From Poecilobothrus nobilitatus (taxonomy: Eukaryota > Arthropoda > Insecta > Diptera > Dolichopodidae): a stretch of DNA of 64,000 nt. The translations under genes and the position numbers were made by a program. The notes under the pieces are model-generated. The model did no database searches and was not told the DNA's origin. It saw only the letters and a list, made by a program, of their open reading frames with translations. Numbering within the stretch: the first letter of the stretch is position 1; each line of letters begins with the position of its first letter. The DNA is taken from the NCBI GenBank assembly GCA_947095535.1, contig OX352773.1:269940515-270004514 (forward strand), read 5' to 3'. Shown here in pieces: positions 24,540-35,936 of this stretch.

Positions 24540-25240
24540 TTTAAAAAATTATTTAAAAAATTTGAAAATGTGCCTATCAGTTTCACTCTATCCATATGTC
24601 TGGGTGTTTTAAAAACTTCTAATCCGTTTGAAATAGAGCAATGAAATTTTGACAACGGATAGGCATTTCAAAAAAAATTATTTTATGAAACTACTTTTAT
24701 ATGTAGTTCCACTTGTTACGGAGCTAAAATCTTGTCAAAGTTCGAAAAGTCCTATATTTAAATTTTTATAACACAAGTAAGATATATTTTCAATCTGGAA
24801 ACGAAAAATGATAGATTCTTTTGTTAGCTTTATAAATATATATATGTAATAAATATGTATTTTTATTTATCATTATGCGCTCAATTTTAGGAAAATTTTT
24901 GGCCCGTTTTATCTTCTAAATCGGTTTAAGTAACAAACTTGAAATTTTGCGAAGAGTTACATCTTTTTTAAATAAAGTTGCGTTATTTCAGAAAATATTT
25001 TTGTGTCGCGCCTCGTTTAGGAGTTGTAAGGGGTCAAACACTGAAAATTTACTATTTTTAAACACCTGTTCGAATGTGTTTAAAGTAATATACAAAATTT
25101 AAAGCTGTAACATTATATTTTAGTTTGTGGTAACAACTTTTCTTAATAATATAGCGGAAGTTTAAAATTAACATATATACATAACAATGTACAATACTTT
25201 TTTAAACCCCTGATTTTTCGTACTGCCTTGTTTCTTTATT
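24540..25240 (+). mobile_element. Chimeric element: family B ends, family A-like body
   Basis: The ends are family B: 5' AAAATGTGCCTATCAG and TTTCACTCTATCCATATG (24564-24600), and 3' TTTTTTAAACCCCTGATTTT then CGTACTGCCTTGTTTC (25199-25238). The body from about 24760 follows family A: TTTATAACACAAGTAAGATA, a TA-rich TTTATAAATATATATATG, TCGGTTTAAGTAACAAAC, GTTTAGGAGTTGTAAGGGG. It is about 700 bp long and moderately decayed. Confidence 0.55.
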
Positions 25241-25860
25241 GTTATAAAATTGTTTTTTTTTCACTTTTTCAGAGTAAATGCTTCAAAATATCTGATATCG
25301 AAAATTTAGAATATAAAAGCATATAACTGAAATGATAATATAAAATATCGTATGAAATATGTACACCTACTCGTATTCAGTTTTACAATTAAAGTCTAGA
25401 ACAAAATTCGATATTAGTATTAACATTTCTATTTTATGATGTTAAAGTCTTAACAATATTTTAAACTTCTTAAAGATTGTTGTTGACTCTTGAAAAGTGT
25501 TAGCGATTATTATATTTGTAAGCATTCAAAAATAAAAATAAGCATTCAAAAACAAAATACATTAAGGTAACTAATAATAAAAAAAATTAATTAACAAAGT
25601 AGTTCAGTGGTTCTGTGGTAAGGTAATGTTAAATTACAGTGCCACAGAAATAAAATTTAATTTATACTATAACTTATGATTAAATATTAAAATTTAAATT
25701 AAAATAATTCAAAAAAATAATAAGTACTAAAAAAAGGTTAAAACTTTTCTGATTAAAGTTATTGTAAGAGAAAATAAAGCGTCTTAGAAGGAGTAATAAG
25801 AAATACTATAATTAATGTAAACAGTTCCATTAATGAAAGATTCATTTAAAGTATTTTATT
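25241..25860. other. A+T-rich non-coding
   Basis: A direct repeat, AAGCATTCAAAAATAAAAAT then AAGCATTCAAAAACAAAAT, lies at 25520-25558. Otherwise nothing is seen. Confidence 0.5.
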
Positions 25861-26052
25861 GGGGCCTCGGTGGCTTAGTAGGTAAAAGCTTATAAAATAT
25901 GCTGTAAACACCGAGGGAGAATGGGTTCGAATCCCACACACGTCGTAAGAGTTATTCTCCCTTACGACATTTACAGCCACGCCTGAACAGGAAAGGCTGT
26001 GTAATTTCCTGTCCATATTTATGTGGCAGAGAAATGCATAAAAAAAAAAAAA
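25861..26052 (+). mobile_element. tRNA-derived SINE, copy 2 (best preserved)
   Basis: This copy keeps both internal RNA polymerase III promoter boxes: A box TGGCTTAGTAGG (25871-25882) and B box GGTTCGAATCC (25924-25934), about 41 nt apart as in tRNA genes. The tRNA-like head is followed by a body with two short echoes of GTCGTAAGAGTTATTCTCCC/TTACGAC and ends in a run of As at 26040-26052. It best represents the family and could in principle still be transcribed. A target-site duplication is not clear. Confidence 0.85.
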
Positions 26053-26309
26053 TTTATTATAAGATGAAAATTAAATTAATGAAAATCATTATTAAAAGAT
26101 TTTTATATCAAATTATAATCTGAAATTTAACAAAACTTAAAGTTAATTCAACTTTAAGAAACTAAAAATTTAATTTTTATAAAGCACTGATGTAAATTAT
26201 AGTTTAGTAATTCCTATAATTGTGCCTATAACTTTTATTCTTTGTCAAAAAATGAGGAATCATCTTTTACAGAATTTTATAATGTTTTACTTATTTACCG
26301 AGATATATT

Positions 26310-26860
26310 TATTTAAATGTTCCAGTTGTATAATAGTCGACATATATTTGAACCTGTTACTCTAGACCAATCAAATTTTACAGAAGTTCTTAGCATGCAA
26401 CTCGACATCTTTTCACAATATTTTAGATACCTATACTTTCAAAAGAGAAGTTATATGGGAGCTACCCGAATCTTTTGCACCAGCGCAATCAAATTTCACA
26501 GAAGTTATTGCCATGTAACTTGACATTTTTTCACAAAATTTCAGATACCTAGGATCAATAGAGTTATTTCCAGTTGTATGGTAGCTACTCGAAGCTGCCG
26601 GCCGAAATTGCTAACAGCGAAACTAACAATTTTGCAAAAGTAACAAATTTCAGAATTTTCAGATGATTAAAAATCAGAATTTTTTGAGATATAGTGCGAA
26701 AAGACGAACAGTTGTACATGGCTTATAATAGACTTAGAAGTTGATTCTGATCCGATACATACACTTAGTTTATATCTAGCTCGGCTCTTTTAACGTGTTA
26801 CAAATTTAATGGTAAATTTATTACACCCTTGGAACATACGTTCATACGGGTATACTAAAA
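26310..26860 (-). mobile_element. Family C element, 5' two thirds
   Basis: The body repeats TAGACCAATCAAATTTTACA and ACTCGACATCTTTTCACAAT. Near its 5' end (right) are GAAAAGACGAAC, TACATGGCTTATAATAGACT and GATTCTGATCCGATACATAC, ending with GTTCATACGGGTAT (26840-26853), the C end motif. The 3' hairpin end is missing. The 68-residue ORF at 26317 lies inside this repeat. Confidence 0.65.
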
Positions 26861-27417
26861 ATAAACGAATCAGTAAAAAAGGTTTAAATACAAATATTTG
26901 ACTTATTTTTTCTACGCCGATTTTATTTTTGGTACATTGCTTATTTTATAATAAATAGTTGGATAAACTAATCTTGATCGAACCTTTTATCAAATTATTA
27001 AGAATTTAATTAAATAAATAAATTTAATTTCATTTTCATAGTTTTGTTTTACACTTCATTTTATATGCATATTTTTTGATTTAAAACTCAAATGAATTAT
27101 TTCAAATATTAAAAGTCTAAATGATAAACTTTTAAAATTTTAAATAATTTAATTCTAAATTGAATATTTGTTTGGTTTATAATAAAAGAAAAAGAAGTTC
27201 CAAGGCAACTTAGAAAACATTATTTTGTTAAATGTTCTGTTTTTTTTTTTTTTTATTAATTTTCATTGTGAAAAGAAAAACAATCCAACAATATAATCTC
27301 AAAAACACAAAAAAAACAAAAATTTTTTTTTTTGTTTTAAATGAAAATAAAAATAATTTAAATTAAAATTTAATTAAAATATTTTGAATTTTCTTTGTTT
27401 TTTATTTCTTTATTTAG

Positions 27418-27517
27418 AACGCAAAGAATGAGAAAAGAACGTGTTCTGAATCTTGAATTTGCTGACGATGATGTTAAGTGGTACTTAAATTTAACATTTC
27501 GTTGTTATTTTCATTGA
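27418..27517 (+). CDS. Weak candidate exon behind a strong splice acceptor
   Basis: A long pyrimidine tract (27387-27415) ends in TTTAG, followed by sequence richer in G and C than its surroundings. One frame is open from the acceptor to a TGA at 27518-27520 and reads TQRMRKERVLNLEFADDDVKW..., a charged, non-repetitive peptide. A possible donor (GAT|GTTAAGT) lies near 27472. The protein is not recognised. Chance is a real alternative because T-tracts ending in TAG are frequent here. Confidence 0.18.
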
Positions 27518-27520
27518 ACC

Positions 27521-28539
27521 AAAAAAAAAGTTATTTTTTAATTTTTTAATTGGGAGATTGAAAAAAAAAATTTACAAAAACAAAAAAATTCTTGAAAAGT
27601 GAAAACGTTTTTTTGTTAAGTGCATGAGAAGAAAACTATGAAAGTGCTTATGAAAATAGGCATTTATTAAGAATAAAAAATTTTTTACATATTCATTCAT
27701 TTTAATTAAAATTCTGATATAATTCGGTAGTGTAGGGATCGACAAGAATATTGCGCATCGTTTTTGTATATAACATTATTTTCAAATTATAGAAAAGGAA
27801 ATAAAATTTACTTTACATTTAAAATATTTGGTTTTCAATGTTATTTTCTACTCAAAAAAAAATTTTATTATTTCAGAGATTTAAAATTTGCATTCCTATT
27901 ATTGAAATACCAGGTCTTCAACTATTTGACAACGGGTCTTCTTAAAATTTATAAATTCTTATATAATTTATTTCTTCTTATAATTTAAACATTTTGCAAA
28001 AAAAAAAAAAAATATCAAAAAAAGCATACTTTTAGGTGCTAAATGTGTTGAATCAAACAATTAAAAATAAAATACTTATAATCACATATTTAGGCATCAA
28101 TATTAAAATTAAGTATGTTTATATGATTATAAATATAATGCTAATCATTTTCAACCTAAAAACAAAATAATTTTAATTATGTTCATCTTATGGGAATTTG
28201 GTATAACGATTTTAATTTTTTTGGTCTACTTTATATATTTAAAAAAAAAATAGGAATTTTTATATTGAGATTATATTTAAGATAATAATATGGCAGAAGT
28301 GGTCAAATTAAATGTTTTTCCTGTTGAAATGTTGAATTCCTTGTCAAATTAGGGAAATCGTAAAATTATATACTTGTGAGGGAACTCAATTTAAATCTAC
28401 GATTCTACTTGTTAATTTGGAATGATAATACGCAAAACAATTTTTATCTAAGTTTCTAAACAGATTTGGAGTTTGATAAACCACCATCCAATAATAACAC
28501 AATGCTTTAATATATTTCACAATTTTTAAGCTGTTTATT
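27521..28539. other. A+T-rich non-coding
   Basis: The 74-residue ORF at 27764-27988 is Phe/Leu/Tyr-rich with no recognised family and is likely chance. Nothing else is seen. Confidence 0.5.
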
Positions 28540-28875
28540 AATAGGACGTAAACAGGGGGTGGTAAAAAAATTTTTTCTGAGGAAACTTATACTAATTATT
28601 ATTTATTCTCTCAAAATTTCAAGTTCCTAAATAAAAGCGTGTCGAATTTATGATGGAAGAAAAATCATAGAAAATTTTGTTTTCACATAACGGTAAATTT
28701 AAATACTAAATTAAAAAAAATGTATAATTTTGATTTAAATAAAGGTAAAAGGAGTCTTGTCGAATAGCGTTTTTAAATTGAAAAAATGTTAAACAGAACT
28801 TGACATATATGTCTATATATAGGTACATTTAAATATAGGGCTTGTTAAAAAAATAGGGAAATGTGTTAAAAAATA
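28540..28875 (-). mobile_element. Family B element, internal and 5' fragment
   Basis: GTAAACAGGGGGTGGTAAAA, TTTTCTGAGGAAACTTATAC, AGCGTGTCGAATTTATGA and TTTTCACATAACGGTAAATT match the outermost, diverged unit of family B. It ends with GGGAAATGTGTTAAAAAA, a relic of the 5' palindrome, but has lost the GTCCGTCTG region. Confidence 0.6.
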
Positions 28876-29011
28876 AATAAATATAATTATAATTTAATAT
28901 TTTTATCGATGGTCTAAATCCTAGTGGAACAAAACCCTAAATTGCACCCAGTTATTGAAAATTGTGAAAAAAAAAAAAATAAATAAATAAATTTATGAAT
29001 AATGAGAAAGA

Positions 29012-29652
29012 CTCGATTGTATACTGTACAACTCTGGGATACCCGTACGATCGTAATATATGCTGTTCCCATAACAACTAACACAATATTTGAGATATCG
29101 TACTTAATTAAGCAACGAGATACATTATTTATGTAAATTTTGGAGTTGTGTGACAGCTACTCGGCATCGTTGTTCTGGCCCAACCAAATTTCACAGAAGT
29201 GAAATAATAAGGCCATAAAACTTGACCATCTTTTACAAAAATTTCAGATATCTAGCGTATTAAGTGCCAAGATATGCCAGCTACCTGATTTTTATTTTTA
29301 CCATAAAACTTGATCATCTTATAAAAAATTTCAGAAATCTGATTTAATTAACTACCGAGATATATTTGAACTGTATATGATTGCTACTCAAACACGTCGG
29401 CCAAACTTGCTTAATTTAAATAGCGAAAGTAAGAATTTTGCAGACATGAAACAGTAAAAAATTTGCTAGGTTCATTATTTTTGAGTTATTTTAGGACGGA
29501 AGGGCGGCCAGACGTATATAGCTAAATCGATTCAGAATTCGATTCTGAGCAAGAATAATTTATAAACTTTTCCATAAATAGCTCGTCTTTTGTTATAAAA
29601 GTAATGGCAAATTTATTATACCCTTGAATAATGTTCCTACGAGTATAAAAAT
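29012..29652 (-). mobile_element. Family C element, decayed, near full length
   Basis: The 3' side (left) has CAACTCTGGGATACCCGTAC (29028-29047). The body has ATGACAGCTACTCG-like and TTTCACAGAAGTGAAAT stretches. The 5' side has GGACGGAAGGGCGGCCAGAC, ATTCAGAATTCGATTCTGAG and CCTACGAGTATAAAA. The end motifs have lost perfect complementarity. Confidence 0.6.
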
Positions 29653-31210
29653 TGAAAAACAATCTTTGATAGTATTTTATAGTTTTAAATCCTTGTTTTA
29701 TTTTACAAATTAATTTTACGATTATGTATACGATTATTTCTTATTGTCATATTCTCTCCCTTACTGGAACCCTCTTATAAACACGCTGTAATATGAGTGA
29801 TTTTTTGAAGGATGTATTTGCCGTGCAAATCAAGTAATAAGTGTTACCACGTCTGTATTATCTAGTAAAGTTTATATTTTTTAATTTAATTTTGTTTTCT
29901 ACATAATAAAAACAAATTTATTTGTAAATGTAATATATTTAACAAACGTATTACATATTGTTATATACGTCTGTTATCTTCACTATCCTTATAGTACTTT
30001 TTTCAATCTCAAATTTAAAAATTAAAACGATTTTGTTTGTAAAATGTTATAACCTTTAATTTAATTTTCGGTGTTGGTGTTCGTGTGGGAATTGAAAGAA
30101 TCTTTGTAAAATAAAATAGTTTTCATTTTACCATGGAAAATAATAATTAAACGTAAAATTAAAACTCTGTTAAGTTAAAAGGAAAAAAAAATTCTCTTTA
30201 AAGAAAGCATAAAAATTTTTTTGAATTAACAAAATGAAAATCTTTGTTGTATTTGTCTCTCATTGTCAAATTCTTTTATTTATTCTATTATTTCAATTGA
30301 AATTATATTTTATTGTTTTTTATTTTATTTGTTTTTTTTTTAAAGTCCAAAAATTAAATAATCCTATTTCATTGTAAATATGTGATTAAATTTTATTTTT
30401 TTTGTAGTACAGTTATAATATAGTCAGATAGTCAGATTTCATTTAAAATTACTACATATTTTGTAAATTTTAAATAACTTACCTCTACAACGTTATTTTG
30501 AGATCTATGATTAACATCTGATTGAGATCTATGAGTAAAATATTATTGCTTTATCTTGGAAAAAACGCTGTACAAGTCTTGATAGCAAACATCGTAAATA
30601 GACAAACGAACAGACTAATGTACAGAGTGAAACAAATAAGAAAATTTAAAATTTAAACTAAATGAAATGAAAAATGTTCTAAAAGGAAACTACGCACATT
30701 TACTAAGGAAAATTGGAAAACTCGGAAAAACTACGCACATTTTATTATTATAAGTAAATTTTATTCACAGTAGAGAATTCAAATACAATATTTTACTTTA
30801 AAGTATATTTAGGCCAGGGCATACTTTTATTTTTTCGGTAAGTTGAAATGGAGAGGTTATGAGATCTTCAAGATTCTGAATAATCCCTTATCATTACACC
30901 TTATAGAGAATAAGAATATTGCGTATAGGGTTTTTTTTCTCTAAGGGAGGTAGGAATCTTCCAAAGACACCAAGAATTTCCCTCTTGGTAGTGTCAGATT
31001 CTTACTGACTAAACCCACCTACCATTTTAGCCAATATCATGGGATGAAACCCTTACTTGCAAACGCAGTATATTGGCTAGGGATTAGGGATAGGAAAGGA
31101 TAGGAAATGAATACGGAAACATTGAATTGGAAGTGTGACTGTAACGAAACAATGAATCCGCCTATCATTATTAATATTTGCTAAGAGTTACTATAACCAT
31201 TACAGCAGTT
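29653..31210. other. Non-coding with one less A+T-rich tract
   Basis: Mostly A+T-rich. From 30810 to 31160 the composition is more balanced, with a hairpin ACCAAGA-ATTTCCC-TCTTGGT (30988-31008) and AGGGATTAGGGATAGG. This tract leads into the ATT duplication and may belong to the same unclassified element. The decayed B fragment at 30560 interrupts it. Confidence 0.45.
30560..30685 (-). mobile_element. Family B 5'-end fragment
   Basis: AGACAAACGAACAGAC, TACAGAGTGAAACAAATAAG and GAAAAATGTTCTAAAAGG are a decayed version of the family B 5' end in reverse orientation. Confidence 0.45.
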
Positions 31211-31480
31211 ACAACATGTAGTAGTATATAACACCTTATTACATGAGGTAATTATTGAAGGCGACCCCCACTGTCACTGTAGCGGCTGTTATTATTGGTA
31301 TTAGTATTCTTATTAATATTGTTATTATTTTACTACAGAGTCAAGGATCATCTATCAGTGGATTACAACGTGCAGCAGTATACAACACTTTACTGCATGA
31401 TATAGCTAAAGATAGATCCACTGTAGCAGCTATTATTATTATTACTATTATTATTATTATTATTACTACTATTAATTATA
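31211..31480 (+). repeat. Tandemly duplicated ~154-bp block with ATT microsatellites
   Basis: ACAACATGTAGTAGTATATA (31211) and ACAACGTGCAGCAGTATACA (31365) start two diverged copies 154 bp apart. Both contain CCACTGT..CTGTAGC.GCTATT/GTTATT and end in ATT/ATC-type trinucleotide runs (31287-31330 and 31431-31475). The 82-residue Ile-rich ORF and its antisense Asn-rich partner are products of the runs. Confidence 0.65.
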
Positions 31481-31534
31481 CGATATACATTATTACGATA
31501 TAAAAGTACTACATATTTTTTATTTATATGACCT

Positions 31535-31610
31535 GACCGGATTTTGAAACCAAAACCCTTCGATTGAAAGGTTGGCGACTTAACCACTGCGCCATGAGTC
31601 AGATGAGAAC
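31535..31610 (-). mobile_element. tRNA-like (SINE-head) sequence
   Basis: On the minus strand, CTCATGGCGCAGTGGTTAAG contains a perfect A box (TGGCGCAGTGG), followed about 35 nt later by a B-box-like GGTTTCAAAATCC with a two-base insertion. No acceptor-stem pairing is seen, so this is a tRNA-derived retroelement head or a tRNA pseudogene and not a working tRNA. It differs from the SINE family at 25861. Its 3' side runs into the ATT-rich duplicated block at 31.2-31.5 kb. Confidence 0.35.
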
Positions 31611-32355
31611 TTTGTAAAGATTTTATGAGTTTATTATCATTCTGAGAAGCCAATAAAATACAAAAATACATTGATGAATCACACAAACGAACGTTTTTAT
31701 AAAAAGAAAGGCAATTTATAGCTTTATAAAAATTGTTATAGAAATTGAATGTTTAATAATGTTAAATTATAAGTCCTTTTTAGAATAAGTGAAGACCTTT
31801 TATAGGCATGTATTTTTACCAAACATTTTAAATAAATATTAAAACAAATATTCACTCAGTCATTATTTTATCAACTTACCATCCTTTACGATGTGTAAGT
31901 GTCAATTAGTCACTTTGGATTTCGTATAAAAGTATGCAATATATGTATTTTGAAAAAATTTAAGAAAATCTTACAAATTCTGAAGTTTATCTGGTTATTT
32001 ATTTGTATTGTACAGAACTTATTGTAATAATATTTGCTTACGATGACTTTTTAATTAAAACTTTAAATTTGAAATTTAAAATTGTATCTAAGATATTTGG
32101 TAGAAATACGATTTTATTAGTTATTATATAAGTTTCTCATTGTCAACTATTTAATAACATTATTGTTATTAAAACAAAATGTAATAGGTGGGAGTAACAA
32201 TCCCCGTTTTTTTTTTTTTTAAGAAATATAAAGTACATCTAAACATAATAAATACAAAAAGAACATATTTTTAAAGAAAATTATTTATTTATATTCTTGT
32301 ATATTACTTTTATAATAAAATGTCTAAATAAATATAACAAAATATAAAATAACAT

Positions 32356-33085
32356 ATTTATTATACCCTACACATTAAGTATAGGGTATATTAACTTTGG
32401 TATGGTGTTTGTAACCACCAAAAGGAAGCGAGTTAGGTATAGACATGTATATATATTCTGAATCAGGATCACCTCAGCAGTCGATTTAGCGATGTCCACT
32501 GTAGGTTAACAATGACTAAGGTAAGGCGGGGATTGTAAATGGGCGAAATCGGACCATGCGTTCGAGTACCTCCCATACAACTTCCAAAACCGAATACGCA
32601 TATCTTCGAAATTAATAAAGATAGAAACTTAAAATGTTTTTACGAGGGTGTGTTTTCCTGTATCCCTGATATGCCTAAAATTTGAGATGAATTGGAGTGG
32701 TTGTTCGAGTACCTCCCATACAAATCTCAAAACCGAACAACCATATCTTCGAAATTAATAAATATATAAACTTAAAATTTGATATAAGAATATTCTACCC
32801 TGTTGATGTCTCTAAAATTTGAGATGAATTGGGGTGGTGGTCCGCGTGCCTTCACACACTGGTCCGCGTGCCTTCACCCAAGACCTAAGAAGCTTATTTT
32901 CGAATTTAATAAAGATAGAAATTTGAAATTTTGTACAAAGGTTGTAAAAACATTTATTTTTTTAGCTTAGTTATATTAAATACCTAACTAAAATAACTTA
33001 TGGATTTTTAATTTAATTTGAATTTTTTAGGTGTAGGGTATAAATAAGTCGGTTACATTGACTTACTGTTACTTTTACTTGTTTT
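32356..33085 (+). mobile_element. Helentron/INE-1-like element, family D (full length)
   Basis: The 5' motif TATACCCTACAC (32362-32373) is perfectly complementary to GTGTAGGGTATA (33031-33042). A further inverted TATAGGGTATA makes the 5' end palindromic. The 3' tail has a short AAGTC...GACTT stem and ends TTTTACTTGTTTT. It contains the insect-type stretch CTGAATCAGGATCACC and GTCGATTTAGCGATGTCC. The body has two units starting TTCGAGTACCTCCCATACAA (near 32562 and 32705), each with CATATCTTCGAAATTAATAA. A short perfect duplication, TGGTCCGCGTGCCTTCAC, lies at 32838-32876. Confidence 0.75.
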
Positions 33086-35032
33086 AATTTAAAAATATAA
33101 AAATTTCGTATAATATAGAAACCAAATATTTTAAAGTTCAAAATTAGGTTGGTTTTAAAAAAAAAAATTATCCTTTAATTTCTACTGAAAGTTATTTTTT
33201 ATAAAAATAAAAAAAAATAATAAAAATCACATTTAACATTTTAAATATTCTTAAATATTAAGATAAATATTAAAATTTTAAATAAAATAAAAATGAATTC
33301 AAAAATATTTACTATAGTTATAATTAATTTCTATCTATAGTTTTATAAAATTATATATTTAACCCATCACATTTCATTTGTTATTTATTTAATAAATATT
33401 ATTTAATTTTTCATATAATAAAATAAAAAAATGACAAAAAGTCAGTAAGAATATTTTTAATTGTGTTCCAGAACATAAATTATATCATAATTTATAATAC
33501 ATAACGTGTAATGTTTTATATAAGGGAAAATTAAAAAAAATTTCACAGTTCATTTATCCTGAAAATTAATCCATAATCAATGTCAATTAATTATGTCAGG
33601 AATGTTTTTATTGTTTTAAAGGATTTTAAAACAATTAATAAAATATAATTGAATTAAATTAAATTGAAATAAAACTTTTTATGTAAAATACAAATCATGT
33701 AAAGAGGGAGTTGGAGATTATTCATATTACATAAAAAAAAATTTTAAAGCATTTTTCATTCTTCAATAGTTATTATTTGATTAAAATGTAGGTGGTTATG
33801 TTTTTTTTTTTTTTAGATTAAATTAAGGGGTTTCAAAAGAAAAATCAACTTTATATACACCTTCACTTAAATTATTAAATGAGATATTCATTTTTATTTT
33901 AATTCAAATGAATGTAAAAAAAATTCAAACTAAATTTAATATGAAGCTCTAATATTTATGCTTTTAATTTTTTTCAAAATATCATAATAATACGCTTGAA
34001 ATATGTATAACTATTAAACTTTTATTTAAGATTTATGAATGTTTAATATTATGAATCAATTATAAGTTTATTGTGTCTTTAATTTTTGTGTTGCCATTTT
34101 CATTGGAAAATATACTGCGTTGATAAAGTTTTTTGCCTTAGCGCACGTATTGATACTACTTTTTTTTTAGCTTAGTTTAATATACAGATGCAATTATTAT
34201 ATTTTATTTCTGTTATTTTATGTATATTTCCAAATTCTATTTGGCTATACTAGATTTCTTGCGTTATTGCTTTACCTTGAGTTATATTCTAATCGCAATT
34301 GTTTAATAAGATTCTTTTTTTGTGACGAACTTAAATTAATAATTGATTTTTTTCTATTGTCAAAATTTTCTTTTATTTCTAAAAATATTCTCTGTTTGTA
34401 ATCACTTAAGAGAATTTATTACGAAAATAACTTAAATCTCTTATGAAATTTTAAAATCACAATATTATAAATTATTAAAAAAAAAAAATAAAAGTATTAA
34501 AATATTATCTAAATAGAATTCTATTAATAACTACCCAGCTCCCCATAATGTTCATTTATATTTTCATTCTTACATCTTTTTGCATTCTTTTACGTACCAA
34601 ATAATTCTATAAAAGATATAATAATTTTTTTTTTATTGGATGATTATATTATTATAGACATAATTTTTATTTTATATTTACGCCTCTCAGTATGCAATAC
34701 ATGTATTTTCAAATAAAGTCATATAAAGTCACTTGCTAAACACTTATATAAAATTTATGATATACGGTAGGGGCTTCTTAAGATTATATTCAGTGAATAA
34801 ATCTCTTATCGTTATACAATTTTTAATATTTGATTGCTAAGCAATTGATGAATTTCTAAGTAATCTTTCCAATGTATACATTTTTAAAGTTACATAAATA
34901 TTTTGATGAATTTGTTGTTAAAAAAATATGATTTGTGGATGTAAGTAAATGTATAAAAATGTGGGGAGAAGAAAGAATTTTATTCATTTTAAACTTATAT
35001 AAAAAATATAATTCTTTTATTAAAATTAAAAT
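33086..35032. other. A+T-rich non-coding
   Basis: Extremely A+T-rich. No repeat family or coding signal is seen. Confidence 0.55.
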
Positions 35033-35936
35033 AAACGAGGAAGAATGCAGTAGAGTAGACTATGTCAACTCTGGGATACCCGTATGAACGTAATATATCC
35101 TGTTTCTATAAAACTTAATCATCTTTTAAAAACATTCAGATGTTTTAGTACCGACGTTAACTACAGAGATATATTAATGTAAATTGTGGAGTTGTATGAC
35201 AGCTACCCGAATTTATTGCGTCTAGCTTCATTAAGTTCCAAGTAATGCAAGAAGCCGGCTGCTCTAGACCAACAAAGTTTACAAAACTTTTTGGTATGTA
35301 ACTCGACACCTCTTCACAAAATTGAGATACCGAGCTTCAATAGAGACTGAGTTATTCTCATTTAAACGGAGAAGTTGTATGGCAGCTACCCGAACCCGTC
35401 GCACTACCACAACCAAATTTTGCAGAAATTGTTGCCATAAAACTTGATCGTCATTTGCAAGATTTCAGATGCCTAGCTTCATTAAGTTCCAAGAGGTGCA
35501 AGAAGCCTGAATCGGCTGCTCTAAACCAACCAAATTTTACAAAAGTTTTTGGCATGTATATCGACATCTCTTTACTAAATTTTAGGAATTTGAATAAATA
35601 TAAATACTTCAATAAACACTGAGTTATTCTCATTTAAACGGAGAAGTTGTATGGCAGCTACCCGAATCCGCGTACCGAAAATGCTGGATTTAAATAGCAA
35701 AACTAACAATTTTACAAAAGTGATGTAAAAAAAATTTCAGCCTCCTAGCTCCTTTATTTTTTGAGTTATCGTGCGGACGGACGGACCGACGGACGTACAT
35801 GGCTTAATCGACTCAGAATTCGATTCTGAGCCGATCCATACCTTTGACACTATATCTAGCTCGACTCCTTTAAGGTGTCACAAACGTAATGGTAAATTTA
35901 TTATACCGTTGAAGATAGTTCATACGGGTATAAAAA
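35033..35936 (-). mobile_element. Helentron/INE-1-like element, family C (full length)
   Basis: A 904-bp copy. ATACCCGTATGAAC (35076-35089) and GTTCATACGGGTAT (35918-35931) are a perfect 14-bp subterminal inverted repeat. Outside the left one lies the hairpin and AAACGAGGAAGAATGC terminus (3' end in reverse). At the right is the palindromic 5' end with ACCGTTGAAGATAG between its halves. The GTCCGTCC run is at 35773-35795. The body has a direct duplication: AGTTGTATGGCAGCTACCCG occurs at about 35366 and 35644, about 278 bp apart, with TTAAGTTCCAAG also repeated. Confidence 0.8.

Noticed and set aside
25861..25940. Functional tRNA gene
   Set aside because: A and B boxes are present, but the acceptor stem does not pair and the sequence recurs with a shared non-tRNA body, so it is a SINE.
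31255..31686. Overlapping sense Ile-rich and antisense Asn-rich ORFs
   Set aside because: Both are products of ATT/AAT runs in a duplicated non-coding block.
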